Below, piece by piece: positions 63,244-64,000 of a DNA stretch of 64,000 nt. The stretch is from CBDFKB01 sp965248715 (GTDB taxonomy: Bacteria; Pseudomonadota; Alphaproteobacteria; Rhizobiales; Rhizobiaceae). The stretch is taken from contig CBDFKB010000008.1 of the NCBI GenBank assembly GCA_965248715.1, positions 1,364,001 to 1,428,000 of the forward strand, written 5' to 3'. Each line of letters opens with the position of its first letter. Within the stretch, counting starts at the first letter, position 1. A program made the position numbers and the translations under genes. The notes under the pieces are model-generated. The model ran no database searches. It saw only the letters and a list, made by a program, of their open reading frames with translations, and was not told the DNA's origin.

Positions 63244-63864
63244 ATGCTTAATCCGTTTGTCGGGATCCCAACCGCATTAGCGTTATTAGCATGCGTGCTG
63301 GTGGTGGCGTCCTGTCAAACCATGTCGATCGAAGAATGCCAAGTCGCCGACTGGCAAAATGTCGGCCGACAAGACGCGGAGGCCGGCCGGACCCGGGACT
63401 ATTTTGACCAGCATCTTAAATCTTGCGAGCGCTCGTCGGTCACACCAGACCAAACGACTTGGATGACCGGTTATCAAGAAGGGCTGGTGGAATATTGCAC
63501 CCCGCAGAACGGATTGACCGAGGGTCAGGCCGGCCGCACCTATGATAACATATGTCCACCCGAGACCGCCGAAGGTTTTCAGCACGCCTATAAGGTGGGC
63601 CGCAGGCACTACGATGCCGCCAGTTGGCTCAGAGGCATCGATACCGACATCCGTGTTGCCCACAATGCTATCGCGACTATCGACCGCGAGATCGAGGCCA
63701 CCGACGATCCAGAGGAAAAAAATAAACTCATTAACGAAAAGCTTCGTCAATCGGACAAGATCACGAACAAGCATGGCGAACGCCCGCGTGCCCAGGCAGC
63801 ACTCGACGTCGCTACCCGCGACCTCAAGGAGTTTCTCGAACAGTTGGCGCCGGTGGTTGAGTAA
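63244..63864 (+). CDS. DUF2799 lipoprotein, 206 aa
   Basis: Start chosen at 63244 (MLNPFVGIPTALALLACVLV) because a lipoprotein signal with VVASC lipobox follows at once; the open frame extends upstream to 63130 without sense. Conserved DUF2799 part: MSIEECQVADWQNVGRQDAE, PDQTTWMTGYQEGLVEYCTP, GRTYDNICPPETAEGFQHAY. C-terminal coiled-coil helix (AIATIDREIEATDDPEEKNK). Outer-membrane or periplasmic lipoprotein of unknown role. Confidence 0.88.
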   Translation: MLNPFVGIPTALALLACVLVVASCQTMSIEECQVADWQNVGRQDAEAGRTRDYFDQHLKSCERSSVTPDQTTWMTGYQEGLVEYCTPQNGLTEGQAGRTYDNICPPETAEGFQHAYKVGRRHYDAASWLRGIDTDIRVAHNAIATIDREIEATDDPEEKNKLINEKLRQSDKITNKHGERPRAQAALDVATRDLKEFLEQLAPVVE

Positions 63865-63869
63865 GCTTT

Positions 63870-64000
63870 TTAGCGCACGCGCAATTGCTGCAACACCCGC
63901 TTGTGCAGGAATTTGTTGTCGCTGAGCGGGATGTGGGCCGATTTAATCGAGAATTCGTTGACTACAGAAATCTGATTGCCGGGTGCCAGCCGTATCTTTG
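63870..64000 (-). CDS. C-terminal end of a gene running off the window
   Basis: Minus-strand frame reads KIRLAPGNQISVVNEFSIKS, AHIPLSDNKFLHKRVLQQLR and stops at 63870. Only 42 codons are visible; not recognised. It converges on the DUF2799 gene with 5 bases between stops. Confidence 0.55.
   Translation of the reverse strand, partial: KIRLAPGNQISVVNEFSIKSAHIPLSDNKFLHKRVLQQLRVR

Overview
The window looks like an alphaproteobacterial chromosome, most like a Hyphomicrobiales-type genome. The evidence is the gene order aminotransferase-hom-glpX-recJ, rlmB facing tRNA-Tyr/tRNA-Gly/tRNA-Trp, DUF2336, DUF2799 and DUF3768 proteins, and a 100-bp palindromic intergenic repeat (core CCCAAAACCGGTACCCACTTTTGGG-like; described in pieces below) of the kind common in that order. 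No species is claimed.

Positions 1-24,944 are a decaying integrative element whose integrase gene lies against the 3' end of tRNA-Trp (24,945-25,020). It carries two XRE regulators, a serine recombinase, a ParE-type toxin-antitoxin pair, a broken parB, remains of a conjugation locus (small membrane proteins and the first 130 residues of a VirD4/TraG-type coupling protein), a broken AAA ATPase, and the most interesting part, 10.1-17.4 kb. That part holds a 5'-truncated CdiA/filamentous-haemagglutinin gene followed by at least three different toxin-tip plus immunity-gene cassettes. Each cassette junction is marked by the same 54-bp sequence, and two cassettes share a near-identical 319-bp pre-toxin stretch. 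Many genes here are frameshifted, mostly in homopolymer runs, or cut by insertion sequences.

Positions 24,945-28,540 are tRNA and housekeeping genes (tRNA-Trp, two tRNA-Gly, tRNA-Tyr, rlmB, tRNA-Thr). Positions 28,540-44,080 are an insertion-sequence-rich segment: three identical copies of an 841-bp IS5-family element (one lies at 22.9 kb), a truncated IS21-type element, a second IS5-type element, IS3 and IS66 fragments, and a second toxin-antitoxin pair. Embedded in it is a five-gene catabolic operon (35.5-42.0 kb): hydantoinase/oxoprolinase A (5'-truncated) and B, a HisC-like aminotransferase, an Asp/Glu-racemase or maleate-isomerase-like protein, and a D-2-hydroxyacid dehydrogenase. The genes are translationally coupled and probably act on one ring or imide substrate, but the substrate cannot be read from sequence.

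Positions 44,205-64,000 are an intact chromosomal block: recJ, glpX, hom, aminotransferase, metY-like sulfhydrylase, DUF2336, flavin reductase, hydrolases, nitroreductase, serine dehydratase, rhodanese, YdcF-like and DUF1624 membrane proteins, tRNA-Pro and a DUF2799 lipoprotein. Its intergenic gaps are dotted with CTAG-bounded palindromic repeats. No CRISPR array and no replication origin were seen.
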